A stretch of 64,000 bases of DNA from Amycolatopsis mongoliensis (GTDB lineage: Bacteria > Actinomycetota > Actinomycetes > Mycobacteriales > Pseudonocardiaceae): contig NZ_CP127295.1 in the NCBI RefSeq assembly GCF_030285665.1, forward strand, positions 310,001-374,000. The letters are read 5' to 3'. This document shows positions 16,434 through 25,977 of this stretch, in pieces. A model generated the notes under the pieces. The model did not search any database. It saw only the letters and a program-made list of their open reading frames with translations, and was not told the DNA's origin. The position numbers and the translations under genes were made by a program. Every line of letters begins with the position of its first letter. The stretch's first letter is position 1.

Positions 16434-18227
16434 GTGGACGTGGCGAGTCCGGCGCGCGCCGCCGCCGCGGAACCCGCACCCGCGAAACCCGCCCGGCCGC
16501 TGCTGCGCTGGGGCATCCACGCCGGCTGGGTGATCCTGCTGGCGCTGGCCACCGAACTGCGCGTCGGCCGCTTCGGGTTCCACCCCTCCGACCAGGGCTT
16601 CATCCTCGCGCAGGCGTGGCGGGTGCTGCACGGCGAAGTCCCGCACGCCGAGATCATCTCCGCCCGCCCGCTCGGGTCCGCGGTGCTGCACGTCGTCGAC
16701 TACGCCCTCCCGATGCCGCTGTTCTTCGGGTCGAGCTTCCTTTCGATGATCGAGATCATCGTCGCCACCATCGCCTTCGCCACGCTCGTCACCCGCCGCC
16801 GGGTGCTCGACTGGGGTCCGGGCATGACCGCGATGGTCGCGGCGGCGTCGCTGATCAACCTCAACGCCTTCCCGCTGATGGCCTGGCACACGGTCGACGG
16901 CATCGCGCTCACCGCGTGCGGCGCGTGGGCGCTCGACACCGGCCTGAGCGGCGACCGCGCGTTCGCCCGGCGCGGCGGGCTGGTCCTGCTCGGCTGCGCG
17001 GTGTTCGTCAAGCAGAGCTTCGCGCTCGCCGCGGTGATCGGCGTCCTGTGGCTGCTGCTGCACCCGGCCACCCGCGCGGGGGCGCTGCGGACGGCGCGCT
17101 GGTGGCGACGGCTCGTCCTCGACCTCCTCGCGCTCGGCGCGCCCGGGCTCGTGTACGTGGCGTGGGTGAGCCTCGGCGGCGGGTTCGCCGAAATGGTCGA
17201 GCAGCTGACCGGGGGCGTGCCCGCGTACGGCCAGCGGCTGCTCGGGCTCTGGCTCGAAGACCCCGAGGTGCTGACCCGCGCACCGATGCGGGAGCTGAGC
17301 TTCTTCGCCGCGATCGCCGTCGTGCTGCTGGCCGTCCGGCTGCCCGGTGACCGGCTCGGCGCGGCCGGTCGTGCCGCGTCCTGGGTGCTCGTGCTCGCCG
17401 GTGCGGCGGCGGTCGTCTGGACGGTCGTCGACGGCCGGTTCACCGGCTCCTCGCGCTGGGCGGACGTGCTGTGGTGGATCGTCGCGGTCAGCGTGCCGGT
17501 CAACGCGGCCGTCACGCGGAAGGTGCCGTGGGCCGGTCTGCTCGTGCTCGCCACCGGGTTCATGACCAGCCTGTCGTGGGGCAACGACACGCCGACGCTG
17601 CTCACCGGCACCCTCGCGCTGACGGCGTTGCTGCTGCTGAGCCACGTCGTCCCGCCGCGGCCGCGGCTCGCGCGCCGCTGGGTGACCGCGACGGCGGGCC
17701 TGACGGCGGTGGCGGTGTGCGGCTGGGTCGTCGTCGCGCGCCACGACCAGGCGGCCTACCTCGACCTCGGGCACGACCGGCTGACCGCGGACCTCGGCGA
17801 CGTCAGCCCGAAGATGGCCGGCATCCGCACCAACCCCTCGACGCACACGTTCGTCCGGCAGATCCGCGACTGCCTCGAGCAGTTCCCGGCCGCGAAGACG
17901 GCGATCCTGCCGGACAGCACGTTCGCCTACCCCGCGTTCGGCCTGCGCAACCCGTTCCCGCTGGAGTGGCCGCTGCCGCTGGAGATCGTCGGCGACGCAC
18001 CCCAGCGGATGCTCGCGAAAGCCGACGAGCTGAACCGCGAAGGCGGCTACCTGGTGCTGTTCGAGACGGATTCGATCCGGATGCTCGCGACCGGCGGCCC
18101 GGTGCCGGAGTCGATCCCCGTCGACACCCCGGTGTTCGACTACCTGGGCCTGGAGAAGGCGATCCAGGCCCGGCTCACGGGCCGCGCGGTCACCTGCGGC
18201 AGCTTCGTCGGGAAGTACGCGCCTTAG
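16434..18227 (+). CDS. Polytopic membrane protein, GT-C glycosyltransferase-like
   Basis: 597 residues from a GTG (VDVASPARAAAA). After an Ala/Pro-rich cytoplasmic tail there are about 11 hydrophobic segments. The first outer loop has an acidic motif (FHPSDQGFILAQAWR), then a His-containing loop (GEVPHAEIISARPLG), as in PMT/ArnT-type enzymes that use polyprenyl-phosphate sugars. A soluble domain of about 150 residues (from 455) lies at the C-terminus with FPAAKTAILPDS. The sugar, acceptor and true family are unknown. Convergent 4-bp overlap with the flavin monooxygenase. Confidence 0.75.
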   Translation: MDVASPARAAAAEPAPAKPARPLLRWGIHAGWVILLALATELRVGRFGFHPSDQGFILAQAWRVLHGEVPHAEIISARPLGSAVLHVVDYALPMPLFFGSSFLSMIEIIVATIAFATLVTRRRVLDWGPGMTAMVAAASLINLNAFPLMAWHTVDGIALTACGAWALDTGLSGDRAFARRGGLVLLGCAVFVKQSFALAAVIGVLWLLLHPATRAGALRTARWWRRLVLDLLALGAPGLVYVAWVSLGGGFAEMVEQLTGGVPAYGQRLLGLWLEDPEVLTRAPMRELSFFAAIAVVLLAVRLPGDRLGAAGRAASWVLVLAGAAAVVWTVVDGRFTGSSRWADVLWWIVAVSVPVNAAVTRKVPWAGLLVLATGFMTSLSWGNDTPTLLTGTLALTALLLLSHVVPPRPRLARRWVTATAGLTAVAVCGWVVVARHDQAAYLDLGHDRLTADLGDVSPKMAGIRTNPSTHTFVRQIRDCLEQFPAAKTAILPDSTFAYPAFGLRNPFPLEWPLPLEIVGDAPQRMLAKADELNREGGYLVLFETDSIRMLATGGPVPESIPVDTPVFDYLGLEKAIQARLTGRAVTCGSFVGKYAP

Positions 18228-19348
18228 CCCTGCTCGCCCCGGACCAGCTCGAGCAGGCTCTCCGGGACGTCGTCGCCGAACAGGCTCTCGAGGAGGACGG
18301 CGTCGTCGACGGGCGTCGCGGCGCGGACGAACATGGCCTCCTCGTACTGCGCGATGGCGGCTTCGACATCGCCCGGGTGCGCGGCGAGAGCCTGGCCGAG
18401 CTCCGCGCCGTCGAGCATCGCCAGGTTGACGCCTTCGCCGTTCGGCGCCGCGAGGTGCGCCGCGTCGCCGACGAGCGTCACCCCCGGCACGCGATCCCAC
18501 CGGAGCCCGGCCGGCAACGCGTAGTGCGGGCGCAGGACCGGGGCGGTGTCCCCGTCGGTGATCAACGCGGTGAGCTCCGGCGCCCAGCCCTCGAACTCCG
18601 CCGCGACGCGCGCGGCGGCCGCGGCCGGATCGGTGAAGTCGATGGCGGCGAACCACTCCAGCGGCCGGGTGAGCGCCACGTAGGTGTGCAGCGTGTCGCC
18701 GCTTTCCCGGTGGGCGTTGATCCCCTCGTCCGGCGAGCCGCCGTGCGCGACCATCGACCCGCCGCCGACCGCCTCGGCCGTCTCGGGGTGACGGGAGTCG
18801 GCGAGGAACAGGTAGGTCTCGACGAACGCCGTGCCTTCGTAGTCCGGAGTGGCGTCGGTCAGCAGCGACCGGACCTTCGACCAGGCGCCGTCCGCGCCGA
18901 CGAGCAGGTCCGTGCCGACAGCGGTGCCGTCCTCGAAAGTGACTTCGTGGCGGCCGTCGCCGAGGGTGCGGACCCCCTCGACCTTGTGCCCCCAGCGGAC
19001 TGTGCCCTCCGGGAGCGCGTCCAGCAGCATGCGGCGCAGCTCGCCGCGCTGCACTTCGGGACGGCCTCCCGTGCCGTCGTCGGTCTTCTCGTACAGCAGG
19101 TTCCCGTCCCGGTCGAGGATCCGCATCGCCTGGCGGCCTTCGAGGACGAGCTCGCGGAACTCCGCCACCAGGCCGGCGGCTTCGACGGCGAGCTGCCCGT
19201 TGTAGTCGTGGATGTCGAGCATCCCGCCCTGCGTGCGCGCCATCGGCGACGGCTCGGCCTCGTAGACCGTGGCGGGGATGCCGTGGACGTGCAGGACCCG
19301 CGCGAGGGTGAGGCCGCCGAGGCCGGCGCCGATGATCGTGACGTTCAT
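18224..19348 (-). CDS. FAD-dependent monooxygenase, TetX-like
   Basis: 374 residues starting MNVTIIGAGLGGLTLARVL (FAD GxGxxG). The class A flavoprotein hydroxylase motifs follow in order: LLVGADGAWSKVR near 155 (NADPH/FAD DG motif) and VTLVGDAAHLAAPNGEGVN near 295 (GD motif). GGMLDIHDYNGQLA near the N-terminus resembles TetX, which hydroxylates tetracyclines, but many relatives act on other aromatics. Length is slightly below TetX (388). No resistance role can be claimed from sequence. Lies upstream of nothing on its own strand; the MocR regulator precedes it 94 bp away. Confidence 0.87.
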   Translation of the reverse strand: MNVTIIGAGLGGLTLARVLHVHGIPATVYEAEPSPMARTQGGMLDIHDYNGQLAVEAAGLVAEFRELVLEGRQAMRILDRDGNLLYEKTDDGTGGRPEVQRGELRRMLLDALPEGTVRWGHKVEGVRTLGDGRHEVTFEDGTAVGTDLLVGADGAWSKVRSLLTDATPDYEGTAFVETYLFLADSRHPETAEAVGGGSMVAHGGSPDEGINAHRESGDTLHTYVALTRPLEWFAAIDFTDPAAAAARVAAEFEGWAPELTALITDGDTAPVLRPHYALPAGLRWDRVPGVTLVGDAAHLAAPNGEGVNLAMLDGAELGQALAAHPGDVEAAIAQYEEAMFVRAATPVDDAVLLESLFGDDVPESLLELVRGEQG

Positions 19349-19442
19349 GGATGCTCCTTCGGTTCGTTCGCGACCACCGAAGACTGGCGCGATCCCCTGG
19401 TGCGGGCCGCACACCGCGCTGGCACGCCACTGGCACCCGCTG

Positions 19443-20774
19443 TCAGTCGGCCAGCAGGTCGTCCGGGCTGCCGCTCGCCAGCACGGCCAGGACGTCCAGC
19501 GCCGCGGCCAGCGTCTCCACCGGCGGCGCCGACACCGCGATCCGCACGGCGTTCGGCGCGTGCCCCGGCAGCACCGCGAACGCCGCGGCCGGCAGCAGGG
19601 CGATCCCGCGCCGGGCCGCCGCCGCGACGAACGTCTCCGCCCGCCACTGGTCCGGCAGCTCCCACCAGCGGTGGTAGGACGCCGCGTCACCGCGCAGTCC
19701 CGGCAGCTTCTCCGCGACCACCGCCGCCCGCGCGGCGGCATCCGCCCGTTTCGCGGCTTCGACGTCGGCGAGGGTGCCCGTCACGATCCACTGAGTCGCC
19801 GCTTCGACGGCGAAGCGCGACGCGGCCCAGGCGCCCGACCGCACCGACGCCGCCAGCCGCGCGGTCCAGGCCGGCGGCGCCACCAGGAATCCCACCGTCA
19901 GGCCCGGCGCGACGCGCTTGGACAGGCTGTCGACGAACACCGTCCGCTCCGGCGCGTACGCGGCGAACGGCCGGACGTCGTCGCGCAGGAAGGTGTAGAT
20001 GCCGTCCTCGATGACGGGCAGGTCCAGCCGGGCGACGAGGCCGGCCAGCTCCTCGCGGCGCGGCACGGGCATCGTCGTGCCGAGCGGGTTGTGCAGGGTC
20101 GGCTGGACGTACAGCGCGCGCACCGGCCCGGCCGCGGCCAGTGCCTCCGGGACGAGCCCGTGCTCGTCGGTCTCGATCGGCACCAGCTCCACGCCGAGCC
20201 TGGCCGCGACGGCCTTCACGACGGGGTAGGTCAGCGACTCCACCGCGAGCCGCTCCCCCACCGGCACGAACGCGGCGATCGCCGCCGCGATGGCCTGCCT
20301 GCCGTTGCCGGTGAACAGGATGTTCCCCCGGTCCGGCCGCCAGTCGCCGCGGGTGAGCAGCGTCGCCGCGGCTTCCCGCGCGGCAGGTGTGCCCGCGGCG
20401 CCGATCGGGTGCAGGGCCGCGGTGAGGACGTCGTCGCGCAGCAAGGGCTGCAGTGCGCGGGCCAGCAGCGCGGTCCGGTCGGGCAGGACGGCGAAGTTGA
20501 GCTCGAGGTCGACGCGGGCGTCCCCGGGTTCGGCGAGCGCGGGTTCGGGCGGCGGCTTCGCGGCCCGGACGAACGTGCCGCGCCCGACCTCGCCGACGGC
20601 CAGGCCCCGCCGGACGAGCTCCCCGTAGACGCGGGCGGCGGTGGAGTTCGCGATCCCGCGCTGCCGCGCGAAGCGGCGCTGCGGCGGGAGCCGGTCGCCG
20701 GGCCGGAGGCGGCCGGCCTCGATGTCGGCGGCGAGGGCGTCCGCGACGACGCGGTAGTCGTCCATGTCCACCAT
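19443..20774 (-). CDS. MocR-type regulator: GntR helix-turn-helix fused to aminotransferase domain
   Basis: 443 residues. Residues 1-70 are a GntR winged helix (GRLRPGDRLPPQRRFARQRG, then ANSTAARVYGELVRRGL and GRGTFV). Residues 95-440 form a fold-type I aminotransferase domain with YVQPTLHNPLG, EDGIYTFL and the PLP lysine in FVDSLSKRVAPG. Proteins of this kind sense PLP or amine ligands; some (PdxR) control vitamin B6 genes. Starts at 20774 or 20765 are both possible. Divergent from the O-methyltransferase (59 bp), which is the likeliest target; the TetX-like gene downstream may be another. Confidence 0.9.
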   Translation of the reverse strand: MVDMDDYRVVADALAADIEAGRLRPGDRLPPQRRFARQRGIANSTAARVYGELVRRGLAVGEVGRGTFVRAAKPPPEPALAEPGDARVDLELNFAVLPDRTALLARALQPLLRDDVLTAALHPIGAAGTPAAREAAATLLTRGDWRPDRGNILFTGNGRQAIAAAIAAFVPVGERLAVESLTYPVVKAVAARLGVELVPIETDEHGLVPEALAAAGPVRALYVQPTLHNPLGTTMPVPRREELAGLVARLDLPVIEDGIYTFLRDDVRPFAAYAPERTVFVDSLSKRVAPGLTVGFLVAPPAWTARLAASVRSGAWAASRFAVEAATQWIVTGTLADVEAAKRADAAARAAVVAEKLPGLRGDAASYHRWWELPDQWRAETFVAAAARRGIALLPAAAFAVLPGHAPNAVRIAVSAPPVETLAAALDVLAVLASGSPDDLLAD

Positions 20775-20833
20775 CCCGCCTTCGATCGCTCCTGAGCATG
20801 ATCCCAGCCCGCTAGATTGGCCGTGGAGGTGCC

Positions 20834-21490
20834 ATGACCGACCAGACCTGGGCCGAAGTCGACGACTACTTCACCGGCGCGCTGCTCTCCCCCGATCCGG
20901 TGCTCGACGGCGCGCTCGCCGACTCGGCCGCCGCCGGGCTGCCGCGCATCGCCGTCGCCCCCAACCAGGGCAAGCTGCTGAACCTGCTGGCCCGCCAGGC
21001 CGGAGCCCGCTCGATCCTGGAGATCGGCACGCTCGGCGGGTACAGCACGATCTGGCTGGCCCGCGCGCTGCCGGCCGGCGGCAAGCTGGTGACCTGCGAG
21101 TACGAGCCCAAGCACGCCGAAGTCGCCCGGGCCAACCTGGCACGCGCGGGCTTCGGCGAGGACGTCGTCACCATCGAGGTCGGCGCCGCGCTCGACACGC
21201 TGCCGAGGCTGACCGGGCCGTTCGACTTCGTCTTCATCGACGCCGACAAGCGCAACCTCGCGAACTACGTGCGCGCGACGCTGGCGCTGTCGCGGCCGGG
21301 CACGACGATCGTCGTCGACAACGTCGTCCGGCAGGGACGGGTCACCGACCCGGCGAGCACCGACCCGAACGTCGTGGGCGTCCGGGAGATGGTCAACTTC
21401 CTCGCCACCGAGCCGCGGCTGGACGCGACCGCCGTCCAGACCGTGGGCGGCAAGGGGCACGACGGGTTCGTGCTGGCCCTGGTCCGCTGA
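20834..21490 (+). CDS. SAM-dependent O-methyltransferase (family 3, CCoAOMT-like)
   Basis: 218 residues starting MTDQTWAEVDDYFTG. SAM site EIGTLGGYSTIWLA near 60-73, acidic ribose-binding strand VTCEYEPKHAEVARAN, and the metal-binding FVFIDADKRNLANY plus VVDNVVRQGRV typical of catechol/CCoA O-methyltransferases that need Mg2+. The substrate is not evident. GGAGGTGCC precedes the ATG closely. Divergent from the MocR regulator; ends 1 bp from the convergent PBP gene. Confidence 0.9.
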   Translation: MTDQTWAEVDDYFTGALLSPDPVLDGALADSAAAGLPRIAVAPNQGKLLNLLARQAGARSILEIGTLGGYSTIWLARALPAGGKLVTCEYEPKHAEVARANLARAGFGEDVVTIEVGAALDTLPRLTGPFDFVFIDADKRNLANYVRATLALSRPGTTIVVDNVVRQGRVTDPASTDPNVVGVREMVNFLATEPRLDATAVQTVGGKGHDGFVLALVR

Positions 21491-21491
21491 C

Positions 21492-23405
21492 TCAGCGCGG
21501 CGGCCGCACCACCGGCGGCGGGCCCGCGGCCGGTGGCCGGGCCGTCGCGTCCTGGTGCGCCGCCGCCATGACCCCGCGCCAGATGTCGGCCGGGACGACG
21601 TCGCCGGTGAGCTTCGCGCCGCTGGCGTCCTTCAGCCGGCGATCGTCGTCCGAGCCGATCCAGACCGCGGTCGCCAGCTGCGGGGTGTAGCCGACGGCCC
21701 AGGCGTCCTGGTTGTCCGGGCTGCTGCCGTGCTCGGCCTCGCCGGTGCGCAGCGCGGCCCCGCCGCCGTCGGTCAGCGTGCCGGTGACGTCCTGGGCGAT
21801 GCGGCGGCTTTCGTCGCCGTCTTCGTCGAACGCCGGGCGCGCGGTGTCGGTGTGCTCCCAGACGACCGCGCCGCTCTCGTCGCGCACCTTCGCCACCAGG
21901 TGCGGAGTGGTGCGGCGGCCCTCGGCAGCGAAGGTCGCGTAGGCGCCGGCCATGTCCAGCGGCCGCAGCGGGTACCGGCCGATCGCGATGCCCGGCCCGA
22001 TGAGGAAGCCGTCTTTCTCCCGCATGGTCGGCGTGCCGTCGACGGTCTCGGGGATGCCCGCCTGCCGTGCGGTGTCGCTCAGCGCGTCCGGGCCGAGCTT
22101 CTTCGCCAGGGCGATGAAGGGACCGTCGGCGTGCGCCCGCATCGCCGTGCGCGGCGTGCACTTGAGGCCGCAGACGTCCGGGTACTTGAACTTCTCGCCC
22201 AGGAACTCCTGTTCCTCGGGCGCCGGGACCGGCACGTCCGGGCCGTAGCCGCGGCGCAGGGCGGCGGCGAGGGTGAACGGGTAGAACGCCGAGCCTGCCG
22301 CGTGCGGGGTGCTCGCGTAGTCGCGGACGCCCTGGTCGCCGCCCTGGTAGACGCGGACGGCGCCGGTCTTCGGGTCGACGGCGACCACCGCGCCGCGGAA
22401 CTCCTTCGGCTCGCTCTTCAGCCTCTCCTGCAACGCCTTCTTCGCGGCGTCCTGCATGCCGTGGTCCAGCGTCGTCTCGACGGTCATGGTGCCCTGCTGG
22501 AGCCGGCCGAGCGGGAAGCCGTCCTGTTCGAGCTCGGCCAGGACCTGCTGCTTGATGTGGAACTCGTCGTAGGTGACGCGGCCCGCGCGGGTCTCCGACG
22601 GCGCCTGGACCTCGGCGCCGGGGTAGGCCATCTTCTCGTCGCTCTGCACGTAGCCGCGGTCCTTGAGCTTGTCGCGCACGTACTCCCAGCGCCGGGCGGC
22701 GTGGGCGTCGCCCGAGGCGGCCGGGTCGTGCACCGACGGCGACTGGATCATCCCGGCGAGGAAGGCGGCTTCGCTCCAGGTGATCGAGTCGTCGAGCTTC
22801 TTGCCGAAGTAGGCGTTCATCGCCGCGGCGGGCCCGAACGTGCCGCGGCCGAAGGAGATGATGTTGACGTAGCTCTCGAAGATCTGTTCCTTGCTCTGCT
22901 CCTGCGTGATCTTCGTGGCCAGCACGAGCTCGGCGAACTTGCGCCCGAGCGTGGCGTCGTCGTCGCCGGTGGACTTCTTGATGTACTGCTGCGTGATCCC
23001 GGACCCGCCGCCGACGCCGGTGAGGAACGCGCGACCGATGCCGGTCGGGTCGAAGCCCTGGTTGTCCCAGAACGTCGGGTCCTCGGTGGCGATGATCGCG
23101 TCACGCAGCTTGGCGGGCACCTGCGAGTAGGGCACGAACGTCCGGTCGCCGTCGGCCGGGATGACCTTGAGCAGCGTCGACCCGTCCGAGTACTTGAGGA
23201 CGACGGTCTTGTCGAGCCCGGCGAGGACCTCCTGGGGACTGCGGACGTCGAGCACGAGGTAGGCGACCCAGAAGGCGATCAGCGGGACGCCGACCAGCAG
23301 CCCGAAGGTCCAGTACCCGATCCGCCGGATCCGCCGCCACCGCCGGCGGCGCGGGGTGTCCGGCTTCGCGTCTTCTTCCTCATTTTCCTCGGTCGCCAAG
23401 GTCAC
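21492..23405 (-). CDS. Class A penicillin-binding protein with a degenerate transpeptidase domain
   Basis: 637 residues. A basic cytoplasmic tail and one membrane anchor (about 30-52) precede a GT51 glycosyltransferase domain. Its catalytic glutamate is present (IIATEDPTFW, E108), as are ITQQ at 137-140 and RKFAE at 155-159, but the usual His after EDxxF is Asn115. The transpeptidase domain (from about 335) has lost its chemistry: the SxxK motif reads S372-A-F-Y375, the SxN position reads H-A-D at 425-427, and KTG reads R-T-G at 553-555 followed by Glu. The fold markers around them (DAWAVGYTPQLATAVWIG) remain. Likely a peptidoglycan polymerase without crosslinking activity. Confidence 0.9.
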   Translation of the reverse strand: MTLATEENEEEDAKPDTPRRRRWRRIRRIGYWTFGLLVGVPLIAFWVAYLVLDVRSPQEVLAGLDKTVVLKYSDGSTLLKVIPADGDRTFVPYSQVPAKLRDAIIATEDPTFWDNQGFDPTGIGRAFLTGVGGGSGITQQYIKKSTGDDDATLGRKFAELVLATKITQEQSKEQIFESYVNIISFGRGTFGPAAAMNAYFGKKLDDSITWSEAAFLAGMIQSPSVHDPAASGDAHAARRWEYVRDKLKDRGYVQSDEKMAYPGAEVQAPSETRAGRVTYDEFHIKQQVLAELEQDGFPLGRLQQGTMTVETTLDHGMQDAAKKALQERLKSEPKEFRGAVVAVDPKTGAVRVYQGGDQGVRDYASTPHAAGSAFYPFTLAAALRRGYGPDVPVPAPEEQEFLGEKFKYPDVCGLKCTPRTAMRAHADGPFIALAKKLGPDALSDTARQAGIPETVDGTPTMREKDGFLIGPGIAIGRYPLRPLDMAGAYATFAAEGRRTTPHLVAKVRDESGAVVWEHTDTARPAFDEDGDESRRIAQDVTGTLTDGGGAALRTGEAEHGSSPDNQDAWAVGYTPQLATAVWIGSDDDRRLKDASGAKLTGDVVPADIWRGVMAAAHQDATARPPAAGPPPVVRPPR

Positions 23406-23490
23406 GAATGGATGACGGCCGAACGGGTGAGAAGGTTCTGTGGAGAACTAACGAGGTTGTTCGAATCCTGTCAAGACGGGTCCGGCGTGC

Positions 23491-24216
23491 TCAGGCGAGG
23501 AACGCGCGCAGGAGTGACGCCGTGCCTTCGATGTGCTCCGCCATGGCCTGGCGTGCCGCGGGGGCGTCGCCGGCCAGGATCGCGTCGACGATCGCCTCGT
23601 GCTGGGCGTTCGAGTGCTCGAGGTTGGGCGGGAGCAGCGGGATCCGGTCGAGCAGCTGGTTGACGCGGGTGCGGGCGTCGGCCATCGCCGTGGTCAGGGA
23701 GCCGGACGCCGTCACCTCCGCGATCGCCAGGTGCAGGCGGGAGTCCTTGCGGCGGTAGTCGTCCAGGTCCGCACCGGCGGCTTCGGCGAGCGTGCCGGTG
23801 AGGTGCTGCCGGTCGGCCGGGCTCAGCGAACGGGCGGCGGCCATCTCCGCGGCGCCCGTCTCGAGGACGTAGCGGAGGCTCAGCGCGTCCTCCAGCGCGA
23901 CGGGTTCGACCTTGCCTCCGGGTGACCGTTCCGGCGGTCCGGGCAGGGTGTCGTTCACGAAAGTGCCGCCGTAGCGGCCTCGACGTGACTCGACGTAACC
24001 GGCGTCGGAGAGCGCGCGGATGGCTTCGCGGAGCGTGACACGGCTGACCCCGAGCCGCTCGGCGAGCTCGCGCTCCGACGGCAGCCGCTCCCCCACGCCG
24101 ACCACGCCGAGGCGGATGGCCTGGAGCAGCCGCTCGACGGTCTCCTCGAAGGCGTTGCCCGCGCGGACCGGCCGGAACAGCGCTTCACCGGCATTCACCA
24201 CCGAGGTCGGTTCCAT
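23491..24216 (-). CDS. GntR/FadR-family transcriptional regulator
   Basis: 241 residues. The helix-turn-helix spans about 25-95 (GERLPSERELAERLG, then SRVTLREAIRALSDAGYV and the wing RGRYGGTFV). The FCD domain follows with LRYVLETGAAEMAAARS, SRLHLAIAEVTASGSL and NAQHEAIVDAIL, containing the Asp/His residues used for metal-linked ligand binding. No catabolic genes adjoin it on the same strand, so its target is unclear. It lies 85 bp upstream of the PBP and could be autoregulated from the 180-bp gap before the small plus-strand gene. Confidence 0.88.
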   Translation of the reverse strand: MEPTSVVNAGEALFRPVRAGNAFEETVERLLQAIRLGVVGVGERLPSERELAERLGVSRVTLREAIRALSDAGYVESRRGRYGGTFVNDTLPGPPERSPGGKVEPVALEDALSLRYVLETGAAEMAAARSLSPADRQHLTGTLAEAAGADLDDYRRKDSRLHLAIAEVTASGSLTTAMADARTRVNQLLDRIPLLPPNLEHSNAQHEAIVDAILAGDAPAARQAMAEHIEGTASLLRAFLA

Positions 24217-24396
24217 CCCGCGAGTTTAGGCCGCGGCGCGGGGTGCCTCCCCGGCGCGGCGCACCTTCGGAGTGGCCGCGGACGGTCGCTGTCGGTGACA
24301 ATCGTGTTCGCGGGCGGAAAAACCGGTGGAACCGGATGGCCACGGTCGGCGACGATGGCACCACCGACACCGAACATCGACGCAGGGGGCGATCCG

Positions 24397-24585
24397 GTGC
24401 ACTTCCTGATGGCCGAAGATCTGGTTCACGAGCGCGAGAACGAGCTGCACCACGGCGTGCGCAGCCGTCCTCCGAGCCACGAGACACCGAGCCGCAGACC
24501 GGGAACGCGAAAACAGCAGTTCGGCTGGCGCCTGGTCGAGGTCGGGTTGAAGCTGGCAGTGGAGGACGAGGACCGGCGGAACTGA
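24397..24585 (+). CDS. Small basic hypothetical protein
   Basis: 62 residues from a GTG (VHFLMAEDLVHERENELHHG). AGGGGG at 24384-24389 is well spaced (7 nt), which decides this start over upstream codons of the open frame. The N-terminal half is a charged helix; the middle is Arg/Pro/Ser-rich and the end acidic. Short proteins with a similar start are common in actinomycetes, but I cannot assign a function. Convergent with sdaA, ending 10 bp from it. Confidence 0.6.
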   Translation: MHFLMAEDLVHERENELHHGVRSRPPSHETPSRRPGTRKQQFGWRLVEVGLKLAVEDEDRRN

Positions 24586-24595
24586 CCTCGCCCCG

Positions 24596-25963
24596 TCAGC
24601 ACTCGATGACGTTCACCGCCAGGCCGCCGCGGGCGGTCTCCTTGTACTTCACGCTCATGTCCGCGCCCGTCTCGCGCATCGTCTTGATCGCCTTGTCCAG
24701 CGTCACCACGTGGCTGCCGTCGCCGCGCATCGCCATCCGGGCCGCGTGGATCGCCTTCGACGCGCCCACCGCGTTGCGCTCGATGCACGGGATCTGCACC
24801 AGCCCGCCGACCGGGTCGCACGTCAGGCCGAGGTGGTGCTCCACCCCGATCTCCGCCGCGTTCTCCACCTGGGCCGGCGAGCCGCCGAGGACCTCGGTCA
24901 GCCCCGCCGCCGCCATCGCCGAAGCCGAGCCGACCTCGCCCTGGCAGCCGACCTCGGCACCCGAAATCGAGCCCGTCTGCTTGAGGATCGAGCCGATCGC
25001 GGCCGCGGTGAGCATGAACGTCACGATGCCGTCGTCCGACGAGTGCCGGATGAACCGCTGGTAGTAGTGCAGCACGGCCGGGATGATGCCGGCGGCGCCG
25101 TTGGTCGGCGCGGTGACCACGCGGCCGCCCGCGGCGTTCTCCTCGTTCACCGCCAGCGCGTAGAGGCTGACCCAGTCCATCGCGTACAGCGGGTCGTCCG
25201 CGCCGTCCTCGGCCAGGAGCTTCTCGTGCAACGCCTTCGCGCGCCGCGGCACCTTCAGGCCGCCCGGCAGCACGCCTTCGTGGGTGCAGCCGTTGCGGAC
25301 GCACTCCGCCATGACCGCCCAGATGTCCAGCAGCCCGGACCGCACCTCTTCACGCGACCGCCAGGACAGCTCGTTGGCCAGCATGATCTCGCTGATCGGC
25401 AGTCCGGTCGAAGCGCAGTGCCCGAGCAGGTCCGCGCCCGTGCGGAACGGGTACGGCACCGGCGTCGAGTCCTCGACGAACACCGCGTCCGTCTCGTACG
25501 ACTCGTCGCGGACGAAGCCGCCGCCGACCGAGTAGTACGTCCGCTCGCTCAGCACCGAGCCCGACGCGTCGAACGCGCGGAAGACCATGCCGTTCGGGTG
25601 CGCCGGCAGGGACTTGCGGCGGTGCATGGTGAGGTCGGTGTCCTCGTCGAACGCGATCTCGTGCGTGCCGAGCACCCGCAGCCGGCCGGCCTCGCGGATC
25701 TCCGCGATCTTGCCCGGCACGGTGTCGGTGTCGATCTCCTCGGGACGCTCGCCGGAAAGCCCGAGCAGGACGGCTTTGTCGCTGCCGTGGCCGAACCCGG
25801 TCGCGCCGAGCGAGCCGAACAGCTCGGCCTGCACGCGCGCGGTCTTCCCGAGATCCGCGCCGAGTCCGTTCGCAAAGGTCAGTGCCGCCCGCATCGGCCC
25901 GACGGTGTGGGAGCTCGACGGGCCGATGCCGATGGAAAACAGGTCGAAGACGCTGATCGCCAT
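24596..25963 (-). CDS. sdaA: L-serine ammonia-lyase (iron-sulfur type)
   Basis: 455 residues, single-chain SdaA. The beta domain starts [20 protein letters not shown], a universal signature. In the alpha domain, Cys residues for a 4Fe-4S cluster occur in [24 protein letters not shown] and [18 protein letters not shown]. It deaminates L-serine to pyruvate and ammonia. Last gene of the glycine operon, 14 bp after lipA, so serine formed by GlyA from glycine can be drained to pyruvate. C-terminus [17 protein letters not shown] (KYKETARGG) is complete. Confidence 0.95.
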   Translation of the reverse strand: MAISVFDLFSIGIGPSSSHTVGPMRAALTFANGLGADLGKTARVQAELFGSLGATGFGHGSDKAVLLGLSGERPEEIDTDTVPGKIAEIREAGRLRVLGTHEIAFDEDTDLTMHRRKSLPAHPNGMVFRAFDASGSVLSERTYYSVGGGFVRDESYETDAVFVEDSTPVPYPFRTGADLLGHCASTGLPISEIMLANELSWRSREEVRSGLLDIWAVMAECVRNGCTHEGVLPGGLKVPRRAKALHEKLLAEDGADDPLYAMDWVSLYALAVNEENAAGGRVVTAPTNGAAGIIPAVLHYYQRFIRHSSDDGIVTFMLTAAAIGSILKQTGSISGAEVGCQGEVGSASAMAAAGLTEVLGGSPAQVENAAEIGVEHHLGLTCDPVGGLVQIPCIERNAVGASKAIHAARMAMRGDGSHVVTLDKAIKTMRETGADMSVKYKETARGGLAVNVIEC

Positions 25964-25977
25964 TGATCCGCCCCTTC

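Noticed and set aside
18224..19348. Tetracycline resistance gene
   Set aside because: Motifs are those of the whole class A hydroxylase family; nothing ties this gene to tetracyclines.
16290..19436. A 1048-codon minus-strand frame opposite the membrane protein and overlapping the TetX-like gene
   Set aside because: Low-complexity antisense of a membrane gene; both real genes have clear motifs in other frames.
24295..24396. Longer version of the small gene at 24397 starting at 24295
   Set aside because: The added residues are low-complexity, and AGGGGG is placed for the GTG at 24397.
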